Shown: in pieces, positions 1 through 8,300 of the stretch
Layout: the number at the start of each line of letters is the position of its first letter
Position numbering within the stretch: position 1 is the first letter of the stretch
DNA from: Polaromonas sp. AET17H-212
GTDB lineage: Bacteria; Pseudomonadota; Gammaproteobacteria; Burkholderiales; Burkholderiaceae_C
DNA: 45,266 bases
Assembly: GCF_002379085.1 (NCBI RefSeq)
Contig: NZ_NBZW01000033.1
Coordinates: 1-45,266 of the forward strand
Direction of reading: 5' to 3'
The notes under the pieces: generated by a model
Database searches by the model: none
What the model was told of the DNA's origin: nothing
What the model saw: the letters and a program-made list of their open reading frames with translations, nothing else
Position numbers and translations under genes: made by a program

Positions 1-17
1 CCCTTTGGAGATTCCCC

Positions 18-1208
18 ATGAGCCCCAGCCCCCAAAAAGCCAGCTTCCACTGGGCCGACCCCCTGCTGCTCGACCAGCAGCTCACAGACGACGAACGCAT
101 GGTGCGCGACACCACCAGCGCCTACTGCCAGGAGCAGCTGGCACCGCGCGTGCTGGAAGCCTTCCGCCATGAAAAAACCGATGTCGCGATTTTTCGCGAG
201 ATGGGCTCGCTGGGCCTGCTCGGCAGCACGATTCCCGAGGCCTACGGCGGCGCCGGCCTGAACTACGTGTGTTACGGCCTGGCCGCGCGCGAGGTCGAAC
301 GTGTCGATTCCGGCTACCGCTCCATGATGAGTGTGCAGTCCTCGCTGGTGATGGTGCCTATCAATGAATTCGGCAATGAAGCCACCAAGCAGAAATACCT
401 GCCGAAACTCGCCACCGGCGAATGGATTGGCTGCTTCGGCCTGACCGAGCCCAACCACGGCTCCGACCCCGGCAGCATGATCACGCGCGCCAAAAAGGTG
501 GACGGCGGCTACAAGCTCTCGGGCGCCAAGATGTGGATCACCAACAGCCCGATCGCCGACGTGTTTGTGGTCTGGGCCAAGGACGATGAAGGCGCCATTC
601 GCGGCTTTGTGCTGGAAAAAGGCTGGAAAGGCCTGAGCGCCCCGGCCGTGCACGGCAAGGTTGGCCTGCGCGCCTCCATCACCGGCGAGATCGTCATGGA
701 CGACGTCTTCTGCCCCGAGGAAAACGCCTTCCCCGACGTGCGCGGCCTCAAGGGCCCGTTCACCTGCCTCAACTCCGCCCGTTACGGCATCGCCTGGGGC
801 GCGCTGGGCGCAGCCGAAGACTGCTTTCACAAGGCGCGCCAGTACACGCTGGACCGCAAGCAGTTCGGCCGCCCACTGGCTGCCAACCAGCTGATCCAGA
901 AAAAGCTCGCCGACATGGAAACCGAAATCGCGCTCGGCCTGCAGGGCTGCCTGCGCCTGGGCCGCATGAAGGATGAGGGCACGGCCGCGGTGGAGGTCAC
1001 CTCGATCATGAAACGCAACTCCTGCGGCAAGGCACTCGACATTGCCCGCATGGCGCGCGACATGCTGGGCGGCAACGGCATCAGCGACGAGTTTGGCGTG
1101 GCGCGGCACCTGGTCAACCTTGAAGTGGTCAACACCTACGAAGGCACGCACGACGTGCATGCGCTGATCCTGGGCCGCGCGATCACCGGCATCGCCGCGT
1201 TTTCCTGA
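18..1208 (+). CDS. gcdH: Glutaryl-CoA dehydrogenase (acyl-CoA dehydrogenase family)
   Basis: This FAD flavoenzyme oxidises and decarboxylates glutaryl-CoA to crotonyl-CoA and CO2, passing electrons to electron-transfer flavoprotein. The 396-residue length is normal for the family. Visible family motifs are [16 protein letters not shown] (around residues 138-153), the [15 protein letters not shown] segment and the C-terminal [20 protein letters not shown] block, which holds the catalytic base at about Glu375. The ATG at 18 is preceded by TTTGGAG seven bases upstream. Four bases separate it from the CoA-transferase gene, so the two are an operon that would convert free glutarate to crotonyl-CoA. 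This pair is common in glutarate/lysine degradation, so its place next to the nicotinate genes may be functional or incidental. The family call is very secure, the substrate call strong. Confidence 0.95.
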   Translation: MSPSPQKASFHWADPLLLDQQLTDDERMVRDTTSAYCQEQLAPRVLEAFRHEKTDVAIFREMGSLGLLGSTIPEAYGGAGLNYVCYGLAAREVERVDSGYRSMMSVQSSLVMVPINEFGNEATKQKYLPKLATGEWIGCFGLTEPNHGSDPGSMITRAKKVDGGYKLSGAKMWITNSPIADVFVVWAKDDEGAIRGFVLEKGWKGLSAPAVHGKVGLRASITGEIVMDDVFCPEENAFPDVRGLKGPFTCLNSARYGIAWGALGAAEDCFHKARQYTLDRKQFGRPLAANQLIQKKLADMETEIALGLQGCLRLGRMKDEGTAAVEVTSIMKRNSCGKALDIARMARDMLGGNGISDEFGVARHLVNLEVVNTYEGTHDVHALILGRAITGIAAFS

Positions 1209-1212
1209 AGCC

Positions 1213-2424
1213 ATGACAGGCCCCGCTGTTCGCCCGCCGCCGCTGACCGGCGTCCGGGTGCTGGACCTGTCGCGTGTGCTCGCCGGCCCCTGGGCCGGGC
1301 AGTTGCTCGCCGACCTGGGTGCCGACGTGGTGAAGGTTGAAAAACCGCAAGGCGGTGACGACACGCGCGCTTGGGGCCCGCCCTACCTGAAGGACGCCTC
1401 GGGCCGCGACACCACCGAGGCAGCCTACTTTCTCTGCGCCAACCGCAACAAGCGCTCCGTCGCCATCGACATCGCCACGCCCGCAGGGCAGGCGCAGGTG
1501 CGCGCGCTGGCGCAGCAGGCCGACGTGGTGCTGGAAAACTTCAAGGTCGGCGGGCTCAAGCGTTACGGACTCGACTACGCCAGCCTGAGCGCGGCCAATC
1601 CGCGCCTGGTCTATTGCTCGATCACCGGCTTCGGCCAGACCGGTCCGTATGCGGCGCGCGCGGGGTATGACTTCCTGATCCAGGGCATGGGCGGGCTGAT
1701 GAGTGTGACCGGCCGCCCTGACGGCGAGCCCGGCGCCGGCCCGCAAAAAGTCGGCGTGGCGCTGACCGACATCATGACCGGCCTCTACGCCACGATTGCC
1801 GTGCAGGCCGCCCTGGCCGAGCGCGAAAAATCCGGCCTGGGACAACACATCGACCTGGCGCTGCTGGACGTGCAGATTGCCTGCCTGGCGAACCAGGCGT
1901 CCAACTACCTGGCGGGCGGACTGGTGCCGCGCCGCATGGGCAATGCGCATCCGAACATCGTGCCTTACCAGGACTTTCCAACGGCCGACGGCGACATCAT
2001 CCTCGCTGTGGGCAATGACGAGCAGTTTGCGAAGTTTTGTGCTGTGGCCAAACATCCGGAATGGTCGACGGACGCACGGTTTTCCACCAACGCACAGCGT
2101 GTGGCGAACCGCGCCGTGCTCGTGCCCCTGCTGCGCCAGGCCACGGTGATGCGGACCTCAGCCGACTGGATAACCGCGCTCGAAGCCGCCGGTGTGCCTT
2201 GCGGCCCGATCAACCGCATCGATGAAGTCTTTGCCGACCCGCAGGTGCAGTCGCGCCGCCTGCACATCGACATGCCGCACGCACTGGCCGGCAGCGTGCC
2301 GCTGGTGGCCAACCCGATCCGCCTGTCCGGCTCACCGGTGGCTTACCAGCGGCCGCCGCCCATGCTGGGTGAGCACACGGCCGAGGTGCTGGCGCAATGG
2401 CTGGGCCTGCCAACGGCTGCCTGA
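1213..2424 (+). CDS. CaiB/BaiF (class III) CoA-transferase, probable succinyl-CoA:glutarate CoA-transferase
   Basis: This family moves CoA between carboxylic acids through an aspartyl-CoA thioester. The 403-residue protein begins with the family signature RVLDLSRVLAGPWAGQLLADLG followed by GADVVKVEKP. The catalytic Asp is in LTDIMTGLYA (about residue 186), and the QHIDLALLDVQIA stretch is also typical. It sits four bases after gcdH. Human SUGCT, which activates glutarate with succinyl-CoA, belongs to this family, and gcdH-linked members in Proteobacteria are thought to do the same. Glutarate as acceptor is therefore inferred from context; the sequence alone cannot fix the substrate. It converges on the nicB-like gene, with 72 bases between the stop codons. 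Confidence 0.9.
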   Translation: MTGPAVRPPPLTGVRVLDLSRVLAGPWAGQLLADLGADVVKVEKPQGGDDTRAWGPPYLKDASGRDTTEAAYFLCANRNKRSVAIDIATPAGQAQVRALAQQADVVLENFKVGGLKRYGLDYASLSAANPRLVYCSITGFGQTGPYAARAGYDFLIQGMGGLMSVTGRPDGEPGAGPQKVGVALTDIMTGLYATIAVQAALAEREKSGLGQHIDLALLDVQIACLANQASNYLAGGLVPRRMGNAHPNIVPYQDFPTADGDIILAVGNDEQFAKFCAVAKHPEWSTDARFSTNAQRVANRAVLVPLLRQATVMRTSADWITALEAAGVPCGPINRIDEVFADPQVQSRRLHIDMPHALAGSVPLVANPIRLSGSPVAYQRPPPMLGEHTAEVLAQWLGLPTAA

Positions 2425-2450
2425 ACCCCTGCCCCGCAGAGCTCAGGTTC

Positions 2451-2514
2451 TTGAGATAAAAATGGCCTCAAGCCCAAGACTATCGGGCGAAAGCAGCTAT
2501 TTATTTGATAGCGC
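2451..2514 (-). repeat. ATAGCTG-type dispersed repeat, copy 1
   Basis: Read on the minus strand this stretch contains ATAGCTGCTTTCGCC, then a GGGCTTGAGGCCATTTTTATC block. The same layout recurs at 22028, 29251, 30843 and 32037. It lies between two convergent genes and overlaps the 3' end of the nicB-like gene: the last four codons and the TAG stop of that gene are made from repeat sequence. It fills the gap between the CoA-transferase and the nicB-like gene; I see no other gene there. Confidence 0.7.
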
Positions 2515-5500
2515 CTCAGCCATGCCCTCATGGTTTCCCGACGTGGCGCGCAGGCGCGACACGGCGGCCGGCAGGTCGTTCCAGGCCGGCTGATCCGGCG
2601 CATACCGGCTGCGCATGTAGCTGGCCAGCGTGGCGATCTGCGCGTCGTCCAGGCTGTGCCGAAAAGCCGGCATGAAGCCGATTTCTGCTGCCGCGGGCAC
2701 GCGAATGCCGTCCAGGATCACACGCACCAGGTTGTCGGGCCGCGCGCTGTGCAGCTTGCTGTTCAGGGCCAGCGGCGCGTTGACACCCAGCAGCTTCGGC
2801 CCGTCGCCATCGTGGTGGCAGGAGGCACAGGCGCCGTTGAACAGGCGCTGGCCGGGGCCGGGCAGCGCCGCGCCGCTCTGCTGCGCCGCCAGCACCACCT
2901 GCCTGGCACGTGCGGCACTCTCCGGCTCGGCCAGGGGTTGGTTGAAGGACGTCAGGTAGCTGGCCATGGCCCGGATATCGTCGTCGGGCAAGGCGCCGAG
3001 CTCCTTGACCACCGGACCCATGGGACCGGCGGCGGCGCCGTGCTGCAGGCTGTAGCCCTGGCGCAGGTAGCGGTACAACTCGCCGGACGTCCAGGGCACG
3101 GGCGCGCGCGACAAGGCCGTCAGCGCCGGCGCTTCCCAGCCGTCGACCACCGCGCCGGACAGGAAGGCCGGGCCGCCGCGTTCCGCGCCCAGTGCATTGC
3201 GCGGCGTGTGGCAGGCGCCGCAATGGCCGAGGCCGTTGACCAGGTAGGCGCCGCGGTTCCATTCCACGGTTTGGGTCGGGTCCGTGCGGTAAGGCGCCGG
3301 GTCATGGAACATCGCATTCCAGACGGCCATCAGCGGCCGCACATTGAAGGGGAACGCGAGCTGTGTGACCGGTGTTTCCGACGACACGGCCGGCTGGGCC
3401 ATCAGGTACGCATACAGCGCGGTTAAATCTTCATCACTGGTCTTGGCAAAGGCCGTGTAGGGAAAGGCCGGGTACAGGTGGTGGCCGTCGCGCGAGATGC
3501 CCTCACGCATGGCGCGCTGGAAGGCGCTGAAGGACCACAGGCCGATGCCGGTCTGCGCATCGGGCGTGAGGTTGGTGGTGACTACCTTGCCGAAGGGCGT
3601 GTCCATGGCCCGGCCGCCGGCGTTCGGCACGCCGCCGGGCGCGGTGTGGCACACCACGCAGTCGCCAGCCGCCGCCAGTTGCCGGCCGCGCTCAATCGTC
3701 GCCGCGGTGTAGATCGAAGCACCGCCGGACAACACCGGCGCAATCGCCGGCCGCCAGCCCAGCAGGGCGGCCCCGAGGCCGACCACGCCGGCCAGCATGG
3801 CGCCGGCACGTGACCAGCGGCCCAGGCCTCGGGGCCACGGCGCGTTTTCCGGTGGACGGGCCAGCGGGAACGGTGCGGCGAGGGTGGGCGACACGGCCGG
3901 CACCTGGTCGGGCGCCGGTTGCAGCGCGGCACGCACCACCTCGGCAGTGAACGGCGGCTGGCGAAAGCGCACGCCGGTGGCGTCGAAAATCGCATTGGCA
4001 ATCGCCGCCGTACCAGGCACCGAGGCCGACTCCCCCGCGCCCAGCGGCGGCTCGCCCGGCCGTGCCATCGTCACCACCTCGATCACCGGCACATCGCGGA
4101 AGCTCAGGATGGGGTAACTGCCCCACTCTAGGCTGGCCACGGTGTTCGTCTTCGGATTCAAGGTGACCTGCTCGGTCAGTGCCCGGCTGGTGGTCTGCAC
4201 CACGTTGCCGTGGATCTGGTGCTGCACGCCGGCGGGGTTGATCAGCGTGCCGGCGTCATGGCCGACCACCACGCGCCGGACCTGCACTTCACCGGTCTTG
4301 CGGTTGACTTCGACATCGGCCACCCAGGCGGCCCAGGCCGCGCCGTAACCTGGCCACTTGCTGTGCACATAACGCGCGTAAGCCACGCCCTGGCCGTGCA
4401 CGATGTCCGAGGCCCCGCTTTGCTCTTCGCCCTGTTGCTGCGGCTGTGTATGCACTTTCCAGCCGGCGCGATCGGCCGTGGCGCGCAGCAGTTCTGCCGC
4501 ACGCGGCTCGCTCAGGTAACGCAGGCGGAACTCGACCGGGTCCACGCCTGCGGCCGTGGCCAGCTCGTCGATATAGGACTCATGCGCAAAGGAGTTCGGC
4601 AGGGCCGACACGCCGCGCAGCCAGGAGGCGCGCAACATGGGCGGCATGTCGTTGACCGACACACGCAGGTTCTCGTAGTCATAAGGCGGGCGGGCACTGC
4701 GATCGCCCATTTCGTAGGCGCGCGCCACCGGCTCGACGGTGCGTGTGAGCAGCAGTGCCAGTGTCGGTGCGCCGTTGGAAGGGTAGGAAGTCTGGAAGTC
4801 GTACGCGGCAACCGAGCCGTCGGCGTTCAGCCCGCCATTGACCTGCATCAGCTGGGCGGCGCCCTTGGGCTCCCAGGCATGCTCCTGCTCGCGCGTCAGC
4901 TGCACCCGCACCGGTGCACCGACGGCGCGCGCGAGCAGCGCCGCATCGGCCGCCACATCGTCGGCGCAATTGCGTCCGTAACAGCCGGCCGCCTCCATGC
5001 GGATCACGTCGATGGCCATGTCCGGCAGCCCCATGAGGCGCGACAGGTCGGCGCGCAGCACGTGCGGATTCTGGCTGCCGGTCCATACCGTCAGGCGATG
5101 TTCCGCCGCCGGGCCGCTCCCAAGGCGGAACGCGGCCCCCTCGGGGGGCAGTGAGCCACACGAAGTGGGGGAGCGTGGGGGCTCTATCGCCTGCCAGTCC
5201 GCCAGCGCACAGGAAGGGCCGATGGAGCCGTGCATCTGGTAGGGCCAGACATAGTTGCGCGGCAAACGCTGTGCCGCACCCGCCATCGCGGCGTCCACAT
5301 CACCCTCGTCAACCAGCTTGCGCTGCGTTGCCGGGTTGGCTCGGATGGCGTTTTCCAGATCGTCGAGCTTGCTCAGCCCCGGCCAGGGCTTCCACTGGAC
5401 GCGCAGCTCACGCAACGCCTGCTCGGCATGCTCCTCGCGCTCGGCGACGATGCCAATGAAATCGCGGATGACCACCACCGCCCGAATGCCCGGGATGTGC

Positions 5501-6264
5501 GCAATCGAGGACTCATCAACCGATTCCAGCGTGTTGCCGATAAAGTCGCCATGATCGGCCCCGGCATAGGGCGGGCGCACGACACGGCCATGCAGCATGC
5601 CCGGCACGCGCATGTCGTGCACAAAGGTCAACGCACCGGTGGCCTTGGCCGGGATGTCGACGCGCGCGGTGCTGGTGCCGACGATGCGGTAGTCCTCCGG
5701 GGATTTCAGCGGCGAATCCAGCGCCAGTGAAAGTTCCACATGCTGCTGCGCGAGCAAGGCCGCGTACCCCACCGACCGGTCCGCACGGCCGATCACCGAC
5801 ACGACCCCGTCACGCACCGTCAGCAGCGCCCGGTCCACCTGCAGCACGCCGGCGGCCCGACCCACCAGCCAAGCGCGCGCCTGGGCGGCGGCCGCCCGCA
5901 AGGGCACGGCATGAATCTGTATCGAGGCGCTGGCAATGGTTGCGCCCTGGTTGGGCGCACGGGTGGTGTCGCCCAGCACCATGTTGACGCAGTCCAGCGA
6001 AACATCAAGTTCCTCGGCGACGATCTGGCCCAGCGCCGTGCGGATGCCGGTGCCCAGGTCCACATGGCCGTTCAGGGCCGTGACGCTGCCGTCGTCCCAG
6101 ACCGCCAGCAATATTTCAACGCCTTCGAGCGGATTGCCACTGACCAGCGCGGGCTGGCCCTGGGCAGTCGGTGGTGCGGGCGGTGGCTCGCGCGTGACCA
6201 GCAACACGCCGCCTGCGGCATGGAAGTCAGCACGGGTGAGCGGCGTGTCGGCGCGGCGCGTCAT
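2497..6264 (-). CDS. nicB: Nicotinate dehydrogenase-type large subunit: molybdopterin domain fused to three-haem cytochrome c
   Basis: This is the large subunit of a molybdenum hydroxylase that probably converts nicotinate to 6-hydroxynicotinate. The 1255-residue product has an IorB/xanthine-dehydrogenase-type molybdopterin region (about 1-800) with the catalytic-Glu motif GAGES near 741-745. A hydrophobic anchor follows near 818-840, then three haem c sites: CVVCH (about 868), CGACH (about 1014) and CASCH (about 1145). P. putida NicB has the same fused layout. Electrons would leave through the haems to the respiratory chain, which fits the membrane-bound nicotinate hydroxylase described in Azorhizobium. 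The ATG at 6264 overlaps the nicA-like stop (ATGA); the frame stays open further upstream, but that part only shadows nicA. Residues about 361-388 are an in-frame copy of an intergenic repeat. Isoquinoline or aldehyde oxidoreductases have similar architecture; the pathway context favours nicotinate. Confidence 0.85.
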   Translation of the reverse strand: MTRRADTPLTRADFHAAGGVLLVTREPPPAPPTAQGQPALVSGNPLEGVEILLAVWDDGSVTALNGHVDLGTGIRTALGQIVAEELDVSLDCVNMVLGDTTRAPNQGATIASASIQIHAVPLRAAAAQARAWLVGRAAGVLQVDRALLTVRDGVVSVIGRADRSVGYAALLAQQHVELSLALDSPLKSPEDYRIVGTSTARVDIPAKATGALTFVHDMRVPGMLHGRVVRPPYAGADHGDFIGNTLESVDESSIAHIPGIRAVVVIRDFIGIVAEREEHAEQALRELRVQWKPWPGLSKLDDLENAIRANPATQRKLVDEGDVDAAMAGAAQRLPRNYVWPYQMHGSIGPSCALADWQAIEPPRSPTSCGSLPPEGAAFRLGSGPAAEHRLTVWTGSQNPHVLRADLSRLMGLPDMAIDVIRMEAAGCYGRNCADDVAADAALLARAVGAPVRVQLTREQEHAWEPKGAAQLMQVNGGLNADGSVAAYDFQTSYPSNGAPTLALLLTRTVEPVARAYEMGDRSARPPYDYENLRVSVNDMPPMLRASWLRGVSALPNSFAHESYIDELATAAGVDPVEFRLRYLSEPRAAELLRATADRAGWKVHTQPQQQGEEQSGASDIVHGQGVAYARYVHSKWPGYGAAWAAWVADVEVNRKTGEVQVRRVVVGHDAGTLINPAGVQHQIHGNVVQTTSRALTEQVTLNPKTNTVASLEWGSYPILSFRDVPVIEVVTMARPGEPPLGAGESASVPGTAAIANAIFDATGVRFRQPPFTAEVVRAALQPAPDQVPAVSPTLAAPFPLARPPENAPWPRGLGRWSRAGAMLAGVVGLGAALLGWRPAIAPVLSGGASIYTAATIERGRQLAAAGDCVVCHTAPGGVPNAGGRAMDTPFGKVVTTNLTPDAQTGIGLWSFSAFQRAMREGISRDGHHLYPAFPYTAFAKTSDEDLTALYAYLMAQPAVSSETPVTQLAFPFNVRPLMAVWNAMFHDPAPYRTDPTQTVEWNRGAYLVNGLGHCGACHTPRNALGAERGGPAFLSGAVVDGWEAPALTALSRAPVPWTSGELYRYLRQGYSLQHGAAAGPMGPVVKELGALPDDDIRAMASYLTSFNQPLAEPESAARARQVVLAAQQSGAALPGPGQRLFNGACASCHHDGDGPKLLGVNAPLALNSKLHSARPDNLVRVILDGIRVPAAAEIGFMPAFRHSLDDAQIATLASYMRSRYAPDQPAWNDLPAAVSRLRATSGNHEGMAEALSNK
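5101..5182 (-). repeat. GC-rich dispersed repeat inside the nicB-like gene
   Basis: On the minus strand this reads GCCCCCACGCT, then CACTTCGTGT, CACTGCCCCCCGAGGGGGC, and CTTGGGAGCGGCCCGGCGG. The intergenic element at 16857-16940 has the same blocks in the same order. Here it is translated in frame, giving a Pro/Ser/Gly-rich stretch that includes PTSCGSLPPEGAAFRLG, between conserved-looking segments ending ALADWQ and starting RLTVWTGSQNPHVL. CCCCCCGAGGGGGC can form a strong hairpin. Confidence 0.75.
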
Positions 6265-6758
6265 GGTTTGCCGGCCTGCGCCGAAAACGGCCCGATCGCC
6301 TGGGCTGCGCGCCTGACCGCCTTGATGATTTCCAGATGGGTACCGCAGCGGCACAGGTTGCCGGACAACTCGCGGCGTATCTCGTCCTCCGTCGGATCCG
6401 GCTTGCGCGCCAGCAAGGCGGTGGTCATCATGATCATGCCGCTCAGGCAGTAACCGCACTGGGCCGCCTGCTCGTCGATAAAAGCCTGCTGCACCGGATG
6501 CAGCGCATCGAGAGACCCGAGACCTTCCAGCGTGGTGATCTCGCGGCCGGCCACCCCGGCGGCCGGGATCACGCAGGCGCGTGCGGCCACGCCGTCCACC
6601 AGCACCGTGCAGGCGCCGCATTCGCCCAGGCCACAGCCGTATTTGGGGCTGTTGAGCGCCAGGTCGTTGCGCAAAACCGTGAGCAAACTCGCCTGCGCTG
6701 AAACAGCCAGCGTGCGCCTGACCTGATTCACGACAAGGGTCACAACCTGCGATGTCAT
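6261..6758 (-). CDS. nicA: Two-[2Fe-2S] small subunit of the nicotinate dehydrogenase-type enzyme
   Basis: This 165-residue protein is the electron-transfer subunit partnering the molybdopterin/cytochrome subunit. An N-terminal plant-type [2Fe-2S] domain uses Cys42, Cys47, Cys50 and Cys62 (motif GCGLGECGACTVLVDG). The C-terminal domain binds a second [2Fe-2S] cluster through Cys101/Cys104 (QCGYCLSGM) and Cys136/Cys138 (NLCRCGTH). Length and order match NicA, IorA and related CoxS-type subunits. It starts 25 bases after the LivF stop and overlaps the large subunit by four bases, so the two are probably translated together. No FAD subunit gene is present, as expected when electrons go to the fused haems. 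The call as a small subunit is secure; nicotinate specificity is inferred. Confidence 0.9.
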   Translation of the reverse strand: MTSQVVTLVVNQVRRTLAVSAQASLLTVLRNDLALNSPKYGCGLGECGACTVLVDGVAARACVIPAAGVAGREITTLEGLGSLDALHPVQQAFIDEQAAQCGYCLSGMIMMTTALLARKPDPTEDEIRRELSGNLCRCGTHLEIIKAVRRAAQAIGPFSAQAGKP

Positions 6759-6783
6759 CGGATTACATCACCAGACGAGGCCA

Positions 6784-7521
6784 TCAGACACTGAGGTAGG
6801 CACGCCGCACCTCTTCGTTGGCCGACAGCTCGGCCATGGAACCCTCGTAACGGATCTGGCCCTTTTCGAGCACATAGGCCCGGTCCGACACCAGCTCCGC
6901 AAAATGCATGTTCTGTTCGGACAGCAAAATGCTGACACCCTGCGACTTGAGTTCCAGGATCATGTGCGCCATCTGCTCGACGATCACCGGCGCCACACCT
7001 TCCGAGGGCTCGTCGAGCAGAACCAGGTAGGGGTTGCCCATCAGGGTCCGCGCGACGGTCAGCATCTGCTGTTCGCCGCCGCTCATGCGGCCTCCCTGGC
7101 GGTCCGGCATCTCGCCGAGGTTGGGGAAGAGCTTGAACAGACGCTCGGGCGTCCAGACCGGCGCCTGGCTGCCATCCGGCCAGCGGCGCGGCGGCTGCCG
7201 CCCCACCTCCAGGTTCTCCATCACCGTCAGGTCGGTGAAGATGCGCCTGTCTTCCGGCACAAAGCCCAGGCCCATGCGCGCCGCATGGTGGGGTTCGCTT
7301 TTTGAAATGTCGGTGCCCTGGAAGGACACACGGCCGCGCCGCTTGTCGAGCATGCCGATCAGCGTCTTGAGCGTCGTCGATTTTCCGGCGCCGTTGCGCC
7401 CCATCAGGGCCACCACTTCACCGCGCCGCACCTCGATGCCCACGTCGTAGAGGATCTGGGCGGCGCCATACCAGGCGCACAGGCCCTGGGCCTGCAGCAG
7501 GACTTGGTTCACAGCGCTCAT
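6784..7521 (-). CDS. livF: LIV-type ABC transporter ATP-binding protein (LivF family), nicotinate cluster
   Basis: This is a cytoplasmic ATPase of a branched-chain amino acid-type (HAAT) importer. The 245-residue product has Walker A GRNGAGKSTTLKTL, signature MSGGEQQMLTVARTL, Walker B YLVLLDEPSEG and a switch His in LSEQNMHF. The ATG at 7521 overlaps the stop of the LivG gene (ATGA). The longer open frame upstream is only antisense or out-of-frame reading of LivG. It is followed at 25 bases by the nicA-like gene, so transport and the first oxidation step look co-transcribed. The substrate is probably a pyridine carboxylate or a related acid; this is inferred from context only, since LIV-type systems carry amino acids, amides and aromatic acids. 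Confidence 0.93.
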   Translation of the reverse strand: MSAVNQVLLQAQGLCAWYGAAQILYDVGIEVRRGEVVALMGRNGAGKSTTLKTLIGMLDKRRGRVSFQGTDISKSEPHHAARMGLGFVPEDRRIFTDLTVMENLEVGRQPPRRWPDGSQAPVWTPERLFKLFPNLGEMPDRQGGRMSGGEQQMLTVARTLMGNPYLVLLDEPSEGVAPVIVEQMAHMILELKSQGVSILLSEQNMHFAELVSDRAYVLEKGQIRYEGSMAELSANEEVRRAYLSV

Positions 7522-8300
7522 GGGGCGGCATCCTTTTCCAGTGTCTTTTTCTCGAAGGTTTTGCCGCTGCCGAAATAGACCTCCTGGACCTTGGGGTGGT
7601 CGCGAATTTCCAGCGGCTTGCCTTCGGCGATCAGCCGCCCGCGCGCCAGCACAATCATGCGGTCGGCATAGGCGAACACCACATCCATGCTGTGCTCCGT
7701 GAACAGCACCGCCATGCCGCGGTCGACGACCAGCTGTTTGGTCAGGGCCATCAGGTCGTTGCGCTCCCTGGGCGCCATGCCGGCCGTGGGTTCGTCCATC
7801 AGCAGCAGCTTGGGGTTGTTGGCCATGGCCATGGCGAGTTCCACGCGCTTGACGTCGCCATAGGCCAGCACGCTGCAGGGCCGGTCGGCCTGGGCCTTCA
7901 TGTTGACCTGGTCGAGCAGCACCAGCGCCTCTTCGCGCTTGTGGCTGGCCGCGCGGCGCCACATGGAAAACAGCTTGCGGTCCGAGGACAGCAGCGCCAT
8001 CTGGACGTTCTCCACGACCGTCAGGGAGGAAAAGGTTTCTGCAATCTGGAAGGTCCGGCTCACGCCAAGCCGCCAGATGTCGCGCGGGGCCAGGCCAATC
8101 AGTTCCTGGCCGCCCAGCTGGATGGAGCCGGCATCGGCCCGCAGCTGGCCGTTGACCATGTTGAAGGTGGTCGACTTGCCGGCGCCGTTGGGCCCGATCA
8201 GCGCCAGCAACTCGCCGGCGGCCAGCTCGAAGCTGATGCCGTCCACCGCCTTGACGCCACCAAACGATTTGCCGAGGCCAGATACTTTGAGCAAGCTCAT
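7518..8300 (-). CDS. livG: LIV-type ABC transporter ATP-binding protein (LivG family), nicotinate cluster
   Basis: This second ATPase of the importer has 260 residues: Walker A GPNGAGKSTTFNMV, the signature replaced by the LivG-type LAYGDVKRVELAMAM, Walker B KLLLMDEPTAG and an FTEHSMDVVF switch region. The missing canonical LSGGQ is normal for LivG proteins, which use an LxYGxxR variant. The ATG at 8300 overlaps the fused-permease stop by four bases, and the gene overlaps livF by four bases. I chose this start because it begins the family's usual N-terminus (MSLLKVSGLGKSFGG); the frame stays open far upstream only because of GC bias. The substrate is inferred as for livF. Confidence 0.93.
   Translation of the reverse strand: MSLLKVSGLGKSFGGVKAVDGISFELAAGELLALIGPNGAGKSTTFNMVNGQLRADAGSIQLGGQELIGLAPRDIWRLGVSRTFQIAETFSSLTVVENVQMALLSSDRKLFSMWRRAASHKREEALVLLDQVNMKAQADRPCSVLAYGDVKRVELAMAMANNPKLLLMDEPTAGMAPRERNDLMALTKQLVVDRGMAVLFTEHSMDVVFAYADRMIVLARGRLIAEGKPLEIRDHPKVQEVYFGSGKTFEKKTLEKDAAP

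Noticed and set aside
6265..6621. N-terminal extension of the nicB-like frame
   Set aside because: It reads through nicA in another frame, is Arg/Gly-rich without family similarity, and the ATG at 6264 overlaps the nicA stop in the usual ATGA way.
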